Shown piece after piece: positions 1 to 5,909 of a stretch of DNA of 10,144 nucleotides (positions are counted from its first letter, which is position 1; the number at the start of each line of letters is the position of its first letter). The position numbers and the translations under genes were made by a program. The notes beneath the pieces were generated by a model that was given only the letters and a program-made list of their open reading frames with translations, was not told where the DNA came from and did not search any database. The stretch covers positions 1 through 10,144 of the forward strand of contig JACQCJ010000041.1 in the NCBI GenBank assembly GCA_016201685.1. Reading direction: 5' to 3'. The stretch comes from Candidatus Peregrinibacteria bacterium. Its GTDB lineage: Bacteria > Patescibacteriota > Gracilibacteria > Peribacterales > Peribacteraceae.

Positions 1-1
1 C

Positions 2-799
2 AACCGTCATCTGGAACTCACGAAACAGTATCTCGCCGAGTTGGGTTCTCCCGAAGCGATCCCCGCATCCGTCTCGATCACCATCCATTCCGCGATCCCT
101 CCGGGCATCGGCATCGCCTCGTCCGCAGCCGTCTTCAGTTGTCTCGCGCAGGCGTACGCGGGACTCATCGAAATGGAGCGGAAACTCTCGCAGGAGGAAA
201 TCAGCGTGATCGGAAGGCTTGGATCGGGGTCGGCCGCGCGCAGCGCATTCGACGGGTACGTTGCGCTCGAGGCGGGCACGGGCGACGCCATCGACAGCGC
301 GAAGGCCGTTCCCATCGCGGATGATCAACATTGGCTCCTCTACGACATCATCATCGTCCCGAGCCGGAAGGAGAAGGAGTACGGATCGACGGAAGGTCAT
401 TCACTGGCACGCACGAGTCCTCTCTTTTCCAAACGCGTTCAGGAGATCCCGAGGAGACAACGCGAATGCATCGACGCCATCCATAAACGGGACTTTGAGA
501 AGCTCCAACACGTGGCGGAGGAGGACTGCCTCGACATGCACGAGGTGATGCGCACGAGCACGCCCTCGCTCCAGTACCTCACGCGCGACACGCGCCTGAT
601 CCTCGAGGAGATCACGGTGTACCGGCGGATGAAGCGCCTGCCCGTCCTCTACACGATGGACGCCGGTCCCACCGTCCACCTCTTCTGCCCGGCGGAAGCC
701 AAGGAGGATGTGCTGCACTTCGCCCATGAACAGCAAGGATGCACGGTGTTTGTGGCGCATACGGGGAAGGGGGCACATTTGCTTAAGAAGAGCAGTTGA
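2..799 (+). CDS. mvaD: Diphosphomevalonate decarboxylase family, 5'-truncated by window edge
   Basis: GHMP-kinase-fold enzyme that phosphorylates and decarboxylates a (di)phosphomevalonate to the isopentenyl product, the last step of the mevalonate pathway in the cytosol. The frame is open from base 2, so the N-terminal 60-70 residues of a roughly 330-residue family lie outside; 265 residues are visible. Seen: the GHMP ATP-loop IPPGIGIASSAA, the family-typical LGSGSAARS, the block STEGHSL..TSPLF, and MDAGPTVHLF, whose Asp (codon at 659-661) matches the catalytic Asp of this family. The ATP loop is PPGIGIAS rather than the usual PTAAGLAS, which recalls mevalonate kinases, but the rest is decarboxylase-like. 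Whether it acts on mevalonate 5-diphosphate or on a monophosphate, as in some archaea, cannot be told from sequence. A 99-nt spacer separates it from the HMG-CoA reductase gene, with which it is probably co-transcribed. Confidence 0.85.
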   Translation, partial: NRHLELTKQYLAELGSPEAIPASVSITIHSAIPPGIGIASSAAVFSCLAQAYAGLIEMERKLSQEEISVIGRLGSGSAARSAFDGYVALEAGTGDAIDSAKAVPIADDQHWLLYDIIIVPSRKEKEYGSTEGHSLARTSPLFSKRVQEIPRRQRECIDAIHKRDFEKLQHVAEEDCLDMHEVMRTSTPSLQYLTRDTRLILEEITVYRRMKRLPVLYTMDAGPTVHLFCPAEAKEDVLHFAHEQQGCTVFVAHTGKGAHLLKKSS

Positions 800-861
800 T
801 GGACGAGAGTACATCCCTGTAGTGTCTGTTTCTTCTTATTGGTTTTTGGTTTCTGTTTCAA

Positions 862-894
862 AACCAGTAACAAGTAACCAGAAACAAGTAACCT
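862..894 (+). repeat. 33-bp spacer repeat, copy 1
   Basis: A degenerate array of AGTAAC/CAGAAAC units in the spacer upstream of the HMG-CoA reductase start, ending 4 nt before the ATG. It matches 5228-5260 at 30 of 33 positions (differences at repeat positions 11, 25 and 27), and both copies are followed within a few bases by TTCCA. The second copy is inside a coding sequence. The preceding bases (GGTTTCTG at about 848-855) are nearly the reverse complement of CAGAAACA in the repeat. Function unknown; it resembles short dispersed spacer repeats seen in some CPR genomes. Confidence 0.8.
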
Positions 895-898
895 TTCC

Positions 899-2059
899 AT
901 GGACCTCCGCTCCCTCCCCTCCGGCCTTTCCCCCTCTGATCGCTGCAATGAGCGGCGCAGTCGCATCGAGCGGGAACTCGACATTGATCTTTCCAGGACG
1001 CGTTTCCTCTACGAGGATCTCGGAGCTGCAGACGAGAAGAACTGCGAGCAGATGTTCGGCGCGGTGCCGATTCCCGTTGGGTACGCGGGACCTTTAGCCG
1101 TGACATTCAGCTCAAACGAAAAACACAATATCCATCTTCCGCTCGCAACCACGGAAGGGGCGCTCGTTGCGAGCGTGAACCGCGGATGCAAGGCCGTGAG
1201 CGCGTCCGGTGGAGTGAAGACATCATCGGAACATCGCGGGATCAGCCGCTCCATCGCGCTGAAAGTGGACAGTTCGATTGGCGTATTCAAAAAGACACTC
1301 GAGGAAAAAAGAAAGGAATGGACGGCGGTCGCCGAGGAGACGAGCAGTCATCTCAAAATCCTCGAGACGATGATCGACATTGGCGAACCGTACGTCTTCC
1401 TGACGCTGTTCGGAGATACTGACGAAGCCATGGGCATGAACATGATTACGATCGCCGCGCAGACTGTTGGTGAATGGATCGAACGGACGATCGGGGGATG
1501 TCGCTTCGTGACGGTGGCGGCGAACGTGGACAGCGACAAGAAGCCGAGCCTGCGGACGTACGAACACGGTCGCGGCTTCGAAGTGTTCGCAGAAGCGACG
1601 ATTCCTGAAGAAATTCTCGCATCCATTCTGAAATCCTCCAGCACTGATCTCTTGGAAGTCGCGAACGCAAAACTCGAACTGGGATCGGGAATCGCCGGGG
1701 CCATCGGCAGCAATCTTCATGTAGCGAATGTGATTGCTGCGCTCTACCTCGCAACCGGACAAGATGCCGCGCACGTGGTGGAAGGATCGCTCGCGGACAC
1801 GAGCGTTTCGAAGGTCGATGAAGGAATAAAAATCACGGTCCGACTTTCTGCCATTCTCGTCGGAGTTCGCGGTGGAGGAACCGCACTGCCCGCACAGAAG
1901 CAATGTCTTTCAATGCTCTTGAAATCGAAAACATCGCTCCATGTCTGTCGCCAAGTAGCGGAAAGTTGTGGAGCAGCGGTGCTCGCGGGGGAATTGTCGT
2001 TGCTTGCTGCACAGGCAAGCCATAGTTTGGCGAAGGCACATAGGAAACTGGGGAGATGA
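899..2059 (+). CDS. hmgA: HMG-CoA reductase, class I (NADPH-type)
   Basis: Reduces HMG-CoA to mevalonate with two NAD(P)H, the committed step of the pathway. The 386-residue protein covers the soluble catalytic domain only, with no membrane segments, as in archaea. Visible signatures are PVGYAGPL (59-66), LATTEGALVASVNRGCKA (82-99, catalytic Glu86), EAMGMNM (176-182), the SDKK lysine (214/215), SNLHVANVIAA (271-281), TGQDAAHVVEGS (286-297, catalytic Asp289), RGGGTALPAQ (324-333) and a C-terminal LAKAHRKLGR (377-386) holding the catalytic His381. The DAMGMNM-like and SDKKP motifs and the C-terminal His place it in class I (archaeal/eukaryotic), not the class II of most mevalonate-using bacteria. 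The ATG at 899 is the only sensible start and has no Shine-Dalgarno sequence; a 33-bp repeat sits immediately upstream. Downstream are a terminator-like hairpin and a REP/RAYT element. Confidence 0.95.
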   Translation: MDLRSLPSGLSPSDRCNERRSRIERELDIDLSRTRFLYEDLGAADEKNCEQMFGAVPIPVGYAGPLAVTFSSNEKHNIHLPLATTEGALVASVNRGCKAVSASGGVKTSSEHRGISRSIALKVDSSIGVFKKTLEEKRKEWTAVAEETSSHLKILETMIDIGEPYVFLTLFGDTDEAMGMNMITIAAQTVGEWIERTIGGCRFVTVAANVDSDKKPSLRTYEHGRGFEVFAEATIPEEILASILKSSSTDLLEVANAKLELGSGIAGAIGSNLHVANVIAALYLATGQDAAHVVEGSLADTSVSKVDEGIKITVRLSAILVGVRGGGTALPAQKQCLSMLLKSKTSLHVCRQVAESCGAAVLAGELSLLAAQASHSLAKAHRKLGR

Positions 2060-2064
2060 AGAAA

Positions 2065-2087
2065 CGCGCCCCGAAGGGGCGCTCCCC
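2065..2087 (-). repeat. REP-like palindrome, variant copy, inverted
   Basis: Read on the minus strand: a GGGGAGC head, then a GCGCCCC / GGGGCGC 7-bp stem with a TTC loop. The two plus-strand copies near the transposase have GCGGCCC / GGGCCGC around the same TTC loop and a similar GGAG head. The stem base differs on both arms, so pairing is kept: a compensatory change. It lies 5 nt after the HMG-CoA reductase stop and could also shape the 3' end of that mRNA. Confidence 0.7.
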
Positions 2088-2113
2088 TGTGAGAGACAAT
2101 TCTTTTTTCGGAC

Positions 2114-2142
2114 GTTCTGCATGGACACAGAACCGATTTTTT
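2114..2142 (+). terminator. Possible Rho-independent terminator after HMG-CoA reductase
   Basis: A 6-bp inverted repeat GTTCTG (2114-2119) / CAGAAC (2128-2133) with an 8-nt loop is followed after CGA by a run of six T (2137-2142). It sits about 55 nt after the reductase stop. The stem is short, with three G-C pairs, so termination may be partial. Confidence 0.45.
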
Positions 2143-2190
2143 CCCTTCAAGAAGAGCAGAAACCAGGGGACATCGAAAAATCATCATCCA

Positions 2191-2212
2191 GAGGAGCGGC
2201 CCTTCGGGCCGC
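2191..2212 (+). repeat. REP-like palindrome upstream of transposase
   Basis: A GAGGAG head overlaps a 7-bp perfect stem GCGGCCC (2196-2202) / GGGCCGC (2206-2212) with loop TTC. It ends 19 nt before the transposase start. The 20-bp core starting at GGAG (2193) recurs identically downstream of the transposase (2684-2703). Confidence 0.85.
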
Positions 2213-2219
2213 GGATGGA

Positions 2220-2225
2220 TAGATT
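2220..2225 (+). promoter_or_regulatory. Candidate -10 box of the RAYT gene
   Basis: TAGATT lies six bases before the ATG at 2232, which would place transcription initiation at or next to the start codon (leaderless mRNA). No good -35 is evident. It belongs to a set of similar TANNNT boxes before other starts in the window. Confidence 0.35.
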
Positions 2226-2231
2226 GTTCCT

Positions 2232-2669
2232 ATGTTCCAAAGACACCCCGTCCAAAACACCGCCATGATGTTCATCACGACGAACGTTCATCATCGCTGG
2301 AAAATATTCCAAAACCCAACGCATGCCCGAGAAGCGATTGAAACTCTCTACAGAGTCCAACTGCTCCATCCATTCTTCCTTCATGGATTCGTGATCATGC
2401 CGGATCACTGCCATTTTCTGCTCCGAGTTCCCCCTCCCGAATCGATCTCTCTCATCATGAATGTTTACAAAGCCGGACTCACTTTTCAGCTTGGCATCGG
2501 TCCGATTTGGCAATCTCGCTTCCACTTGATCATCCCGAAAAATTCTGCCACGGTTTTGCGATACATTCATCAAAATCCCGTAGTCGAAGGATTGGCTCCA
2601 TCGGCCGAGGACTATCCTTGGTCATCGGCATCGGGCAAGTGGGATGTCACAGAGCTTCGATATTCCTGA
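2232..2669 (+). CDS. REP-associated tyrosine transposase (RAYT, Y1/HUH family)
   Basis: A single-strand DNA endonuclease of the IS200/IS605-like Y1 family; RAYTs are single-copy domesticated relatives that recognise and spread REP palindromes. The 145 residues contain MPDHCHFLL (56-64) with the HUH pair His59/His61, WQSRFH (93-98), and LRYIHQNPVVEGL (109-121), whose Tyr111 is the likely nucleophile with Asn115 four residues on, then DYPWSS (127-132). The HUH-to-Tyr spacing (50 residues) and the NPV..GL..YPWSS block are typical of RAYTs. It is intact but slightly short. Matching palindromes lie on both sides, as expected for a REPtron. It interrupts the mevalonate locus between the reductase and the synthase, and its base composition is visibly less GC-rich than theirs. 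No terminal inverted repeats or target duplications were seen, so it is not an ordinary insertion sequence. Confidence 0.92.
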   Translation: MFQRHPVQNTAMMFITTNVHHRWKIFQNPTHAREAIETLYRVQLLHPFFLHGFVIMPDHCHFLLRVPPPESISLIMNVYKAGLTFQLGIGPIWQSRFHLIIPKNSATVLRYIHQNPVVEGLAPSAEDYPWSSASGKWDVTELRYS

Positions 2670-2681
2670 AACCAACATACA

Positions 2682-2707
2682 GGGGAGCGGCCCTTCGGGC
2701 CGCTCCC
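2682..2707 (+). repeat. REP-like palindrome downstream of transposase
   Basis: The strongest copy: an 11-bp perfect stem GGGAGCGGCCC (2683-2693) / GGGCCGCTCCC (2697-2707) with loop TTC. It starts 13 nt after the transposase stop and shares an identical 20-bp core with the copy at 2193-2212. It could also act as a transcription barrier, since a pyrimidine/T-rich stretch follows. Confidence 0.85.
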
Positions 2708-2753
2708 AGATTCTCCATTTTCCTCATTTTTCAGGATCCTTCGACATTTTTTC

Positions 2754-2762
2754 TGCTAGAAT
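2754..2762 (+). promoter_or_regulatory. Candidate extended -10 promoter of HMG-CoA synthase gene
   Basis: TGCTAGAAT is an extended -10 (TGN plus TAGAAT) ending 7 nt before the ATG at 2770. No -35 match lies at 17 bp, which is tolerated with an extended -10. Initiation would fall at the start codon, giving a leaderless transcript for the synthase-thiolase-fusion operon. Confidence 0.45.
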
Positions 2763-2769
2763 TCCCCGG

Positions 2770-3795
2770 ATGTCCCATTCGGCCATCGTCGGCTTCGGCA
2801 GGTACCTTCCGGTGTTTCGGATCAAAACGGCGACCATCGCGCAGCATTGGGGCCAGGATGGTCCGGGAGTAGCCGCAAGTATTGGAGTCGAACAGAAAAC
2901 CGTTCCCGCGCCCGATGAAGACACCTTCACCATGGCCTTCGAGGCTGGCAAGCAAGCGATCGCTATGGCTGGGATTACGTCTTTGGAAGTTTCGGCGATC
3001 TTCGTGGGATCCGAGAGCCATCCGTATGCCGTCAAGCCCACGAGCGCAATGCTCGCGACAGCTCTCGAATTGCATCCGTTCTCCTTTGCCGCCGATTTGG
3101 AATTCGCCTGTAAAGCGGGAACGGCGGGGATGCAGATTGTCGACTCCTTCGTTCGCAGCGGACAGATCCAGTACGGGCTTGCCATTGGATCGGACACGGC
3201 GCAAGCGAAGCCCGGCGATGCGCTCGAGTACACGGCGGCGGCGGGAGCGGCGGCACTCCTCCTCGGATCCGAGAGGAGTGCGAGCGCCATCGCGCGGATT
3301 GAAGAGACGCTCTCGTTCACCACCGATACTCCGGATTTCTGGCGTCCGGCCGATGAAAAATTCCCGCACCACGCCGGACGCTTCACCGGGGAGCCCGGTT
3401 ATTTCCACCACGTGCGTGAAGCCATGCAAGGGATCATCGAAGTCGCGAAGCTGGATCTCCACGAGATCGATCACGTCGTCCTTCACATGCCCAATGCCAA
3501 GTTCCCGCATTTGATCGCGAAGGAATTCGGAATCACCAAGGAACAACTGCGGCATGGGCTGATCGTCGCGCGCATCGGCAACACGTACAGCGCCTGCTCT
3601 CCGCTGGGATTGACGTTCGTTATCGAAGAAGCGAAGAAGGATGAAACGATCCTGCTCGTTTCCTACGGATCGGGCTCCGGAGCGGACGCATTCTTCATGA
3701 CCATGCTGCGAGACGGCGTGCGACTTCCGCCAGACGAGCGCGAAGAACAGCATGTGGATTACAGTCAGTATATCGAGCATTCCAGAACTCACTGA
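2770..3795 (+). CDS. HMG-CoA synthase, archaeal type
   Basis: Condenses acetyl-CoA with acetoacetyl-CoA to HMG-CoA. The 341-residue protein follows the archaeal family along its whole length: GFGRYLPVFRI (8-18), TVPAPDEDTFTMA (44-56), VGSESHPYAVKPT (79-91, catalytic Glu82), ADLEFACKAGTAG (108-120, nucleophilic Cys114), SDTAQAKPGDALEYTAAAGAA (141-161), TTDTPDFWR (184-192), RFTGEPGYFHHV (204-215), LHMPNAKFP (238-246, catalytic His239), IGNTYSACSPLG (269-280), and SYGSGSGADAF near the end. The family usually has HQPN; here it is HMPN. The ATG at 2770 gives the family N-terminus; the frame is open further up to 2644, but that would run through a REP hairpin and the transposase end. Thiolase follows after 41 nt, the usual archaeal gene pair. 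Canonical bacterial MvaS is a different, more distant branch. Confidence 0.95.
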   Translation: MSHSAIVGFGRYLPVFRIKTATIAQHWGQDGPGVAASIGVEQKTVPAPDEDTFTMAFEAGKQAIAMAGITSLEVSAIFVGSESHPYAVKPTSAMLATALELHPFSFAADLEFACKAGTAGMQIVDSFVRSGQIQYGLAIGSDTAQAKPGDALEYTAAAGAAALLLGSERSASAIARIEETLSFTTDTPDFWRPADEKFPHHAGRFTGEPGYFHHVREAMQGIIEVAKLDLHEIDHVVLHMPNAKFPHLIAKEFGITKEQLRHGLIVARIGNTYSACSPLGLTFVIEEAKKDETILLVSYGSGSGADAFFMTMLRDGVRLPPDEREEQHVDYSQYIEHSRTH

Positions 3796-3836
3796 CCTTC
3801 CTGCCTTTTCTCACTTTCCTGCCCTTTCTGCCCTCC
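3796..3836 (+). repeat. Pyrimidine-rich degenerate repeat in spacer
   Basis: The whole synthase-thiolase spacer is nearly pure pyrimidine and built from degenerate TTTCCTGCC / TTTCTGCCC units. There is no Shine-Dalgarno motif before the TTG start that follows. The reverse strand is an AGGAAAGG-like tract. No function can be assigned beyond spacing. Confidence 0.5.
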
Positions 3837-4964
3837 TTGAACACTTCCATCTCCCTCATCGGCCAAGGCCAAACCCGCTTCGGCGAGCGATGGGACAAAA
3901 GTTTGATGGATCTCATTGAGGAGGCCGTGACGGCCGCGATTGATTCTTCGCGCATCACGGCTCTGGAGATTGATGCCATCATCGTGAGCAACATGCTGGG
4001 AGAAGTCACGAGCAGCCAAGCGCATCTGGGATCGCTCGTGTCGGCGTTGCTCCCCCACCGTCCTCCGGCAATCCGAGTCGAATCCGCCTGCGGATCGGGC
4101 GCCTACGCGCTCCACACGGCGTGCGCGTTCCTCGAGAGCGGCAGAGCGAAGACGGTACTCGTCGTTGGCGCGGAGAAGATGACCGATGTCTCCATCGATG
4201 CCATCGCCGCGGGACTGATGGGTGCTGCGGACAGTGAAGAAGATCGTCCATCGGGCCTCACGTTCCCCGGCATCTTCGGACTCATCGCCGCGCGCTACAT
4301 GCACGAGCACGGCCTCACCCGGGAAGAGCTGAGCCTCGTCTCCGCCGTACATCACAGGAATGCGAAAGAGAATCTCTTCGCGCAGTTTCGAAACACCATC
4401 ACGCCGGAAGCGGTTTCCAAAAGCCCGCTCGTGGCCGATCCGCTCCGCCTCCTCGATTGCTCCCCCATCAGCGACGGCGCCGCCGCCTGCATCCTCTCGA
4501 CCAATCACGAGAGCGAATTCCGTCTCGCCGCCTCGAGCATCGCCTCCGATGCCGTCAGCATCACGAAGCGTCCGTCCATCACGAGCTTCCCGGCGACGAG
4601 AGACGCTTGCGGCAGAGCGCTGAAGGAAGCGGACATCACGCTCGATGACCTCTCGTGCCTCGAGACCCACGACTGCTTCTCCATCGCCGCCCTTATCAAT
4701 CTCGAAGATCTCGGCTTCGCGGAGCCTGGTGAGGGAATTTCACTCTACAAGGATCTCTACGACGGGAAGAAGTCGCGCTTCGCCATCAACGCGAGCGGCG
4801 GACTAAAAGGCTGCGGACACCCCGTCGCCGCCACCGGCATCAAGCAAGTGAACGACCTCGCGAAGCAGTTGACAGAGCGCGAAGAGCGATGGGGAATGAC
4901 GCATAATTTCGGCGGCGCGTGCGCAAGCTGTGGTATACATATCCTCGAACGCATGCATGACTGA
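3837..4964 (+). CDS. Acetoacetyl-CoA thiolase, archaeal/SCP2-type
   Basis: Condenses two acetyl-CoA to acetoacetyl-CoA, the first step of the mevalonate pathway; in archaea it hands the product directly to HMG-CoA synthase. The 375-residue protein has GQGQTRFGE (9-17), RVESACGSGAYAL (80-92, nucleophilic Cys85), VVGAEKMTDV (109-118), DCSPISDGAAA (207-217), ETHDCFSIA (276-284, His278), SGGLKGCGHPVAATG (320-334, His328) and NFGGACASCGIHILER at the C-terminus. Lack of the bacterial-type CxG end and the ETHDCF block mark the SCP2/archaeal clade. The C-terminal block carries extra cysteines (363, 366) where relatives usually have small residues. The start is TTG: no ATG or GTG is available near the conserved N-terminus. 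The 3' end overlaps the next gene by 8 nt (ATGACTGA), so translation is likely coupled. Confidence 0.92.
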   Translation: MNTSISLIGQGQTRFGERWDKSLMDLIEEAVTAAIDSSRITALEIDAIIVSNMLGEVTSSQAHLGSLVSALLPHRPPAIRVESACGSGAYALHTACAFLESGRAKTVLVVGAEKMTDVSIDAIAAGLMGAADSEEDRPSGLTFPGIFGLIAARYMHEHGLTREELSLVSAVHHRNAKENLFAQFRNTITPEAVSKSPLVADPLRLLDCSPISDGAAACILSTNHESEFRLAASSIASDAVSITKRPSITSFPATRDACGRALKEADITLDDLSCLETHDCFSIAALINLEDLGFAEPGEGISLYKDLYDGKKSRFAINASGGLKGCGHPVAATGIKQVNDLAKQLTEREERWGMTHNFGGACASCGIHILERMHD

Positions 4965-5868
4965 CACGTCGCCTTCCCTTCACCGTGCGCTTGCACAGCG
5001 CGGATCCAAAATGCAGCCCGGCACCGTCCTCTCGGTGACGACCCTGCAACATCCGCCCGCTTCCTTTGGAAAATTCCCGCGTCGCATCGCCTTGATCAAA
5101 CTCGAAGACGGCTCGAACGTCTTAGCGCCCCTCACTGCCCCCTGTTCCATTGGCGATTCTGTCATGCCGCGAATGCGACTTTCTCGAATCAACGAAGAAA
5201 AACTGCGCATCTACGATCTTTCCTACGAACCAGTAACTAGTAACCAGAAACTAATAACCTCTTTTCCAGGGTACATCCTCGCCCTCACCGGCCCCTCCGG
5301 CGTCGGCAAATCGACGATTAGTCATCTCCTTGTCCAAATGTGTTCGCCCTGCGCGGAAAAAGTTCCGATCCACACGACACGCAAGAAGAAAATCGGGGAC
5401 GATGGCGAGTATCGCTACATCTCGAAGAAAACGTTCGCGGAGCTCCAGAGCAGGGGTGAGATCATCGCGAGCACGCAGATCCCCTCTTCATCCGAGGAAC
5501 GCCTCTACGGTTATCGAGCAGAAGACATTGAGCGGATTTGGAAGGCGGGGAAGATCCCCGTCGTGACCACCGAGATGCACTTGCTCCAAGGACTTTCGCA
5601 GCACTACGGCCGCCGCTCCATCCTCTCCTGCGGCCTCCTGCCACCGGGCAGCAGTAAGCGCGCCATGCTGAGCCATCTTTTACACAGACTCCGAACCAGA
5701 GGCCGCGATACCGAAGAACACATCGCCGACCGCCTGAAGAACGCGGAAAAAGATCTCCAATTCTTCGACGAGCGCAAAGACCTCTTCGATCACCTCCTGG
5801 TGAATGAGGATCTGGATGCCGTTGTCGAGCTCTTGAAGCAGAAAGTGCCGGGGTTGAGGGAGGCGTGA
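4957..5868 (+). CDS. Fusion: DUF35-type OB-fold + guanylate-kinase-like P-loop kinase
   Basis: 303 residues in one open frame. Residues 20-90 match the acyl-CoA-associated OB-fold of DUF35 proteins (PGTVLSVTTLQHPP, RIALIKLEDGSNVLA, IGDSV); in archaea such a protein bridges thiolase and HMG-CoA synthase. The usual N-terminal zinc ribbon is absent: there is no Cys pair before the OB-fold. Residues 92-103 (PVTSNQKLITSF) are encoded by a 33-bp repeat. Residues 105-300 resemble guanylate kinase: P-loop TGPSGVGKST (111-120), HTTRKKK (139-145), a Tyr-Ile-Ser (154-156), and the lid RLRTRGRDTEEHIADRL (244-260). GMP-site residues are altered: Arg to Lys in TTRxxR, Glu to Gln at 174, YGT to YGY (184-186), Asp to Glu near 206, so the substrate is uncertain. 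No ATG, GTG or TTG lies between the OB-fold and the P-loop, so the kinase must be made as the fusion. The start at 4957 overlaps the thiolase stop by 8 nt; GTG at 4930 is a poorer alternative. Confidence 0.85.
   Translation: MTDTSPSLHRALAQRGSKMQPGTVLSVTTLQHPPASFGKFPRRIALIKLEDGSNVLAPLTAPCSIGDSVMPRMRLSRINEEKLRIYDLSYEPVTSNQKLITSFPGYILALTGPSGVGKSTISHLLVQMCSPCAEKVPIHTTRKKKIGDDGEYRYISKKTFAELQSRGEIIASTQIPSSSEERLYGYRAEDIERIWKAGKIPVVTTEMHLLQGLSQHYGRRSILSCGLLPPGSSKRAMLSHLLHRLRTRGRDTEEHIADRLKNAEKDLQFFDERKDLFDHLLVNEDLDAVVELLKQKVPGLREA
5228..5260 (+). repeat. 33-bp spacer repeat, copy 2, inside the fusion gene
   Basis: Matches 862-894 at 30 of 33 positions and encodes the inter-domain linker. Of its three forward frames only the one used is free of stops (the others read TAG or TAA), so the repeat is compatible with the fusion in just one phase. 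Confidence 0.8.
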
Positions 5869-5874
5869 ATCAGA

Positions 5875-5903
5875 CTGAATGGACCGGGTAATTATGCTAT
5901 ACT
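5875..5903 (+). promoter_or_regulatory. Candidate promoter of the 5910 gene
   Basis: CTGAAT (5875-5880, weak -35), a 17-bp spacer, then the extended -10 TGCTATACT (5895-5903). The -10 ends 6 nt before the ATG at 5910, so the mRNA would be leaderless. It uncouples this gene from the mevalonate operon that ends at 5868. Confidence 0.55.
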
Positions 5904-5909
5904 ATCCAG

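Larger units (their letters stand above)
2065..2707 (+). mobile_element. REPtron: RAYT gene with three flanking REP palindromes
   Basis: One inverted variant REP, one REP just upstream, the RAYT gene and one REP just downstream form a compact unit between the HMG-CoA reductase and HMG-CoA synthase genes. Co-location of a RAYT with its cognate palindromes is the established hallmark of this element class. The boundaries are those of the outermost palindromes, not experimentally meaningful ends. Confidence 0.7.

Noticed and set aside
41..799. Treating TTG at 41 as the true start of the decarboxylase
   Set aside because: The frame is open to the window edge and the family needs about 60 more N-terminal residues, so the gene is simply truncated by the window.
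2644..2769. Upstream extension of the HMG-CoA synthase frame by 42 codons
   Set aside because: It would start inside the transposase gene and translate the REP hairpin; the family N-terminus begins at the ATG at 2770, which has its own -10 box.
2731..3792. Long minus-strand open frame (353 codons) opposite HMG-CoA synthase, and a similar one at 3789-4670 opposite thiolase
   Set aside because: Arg/Asp/His-rich shadow translations of GC-rich genes with no domain resemblance; the plus-strand genes are certain.
4930..4956. GTG start adding nine residues to the fusion protein
   Set aside because: The ATG at 4957 gives the standard ATGACTGA overlap with the thiolase stop; the extra residues add no zinc-ribbon Cys pair or other conserved feature.
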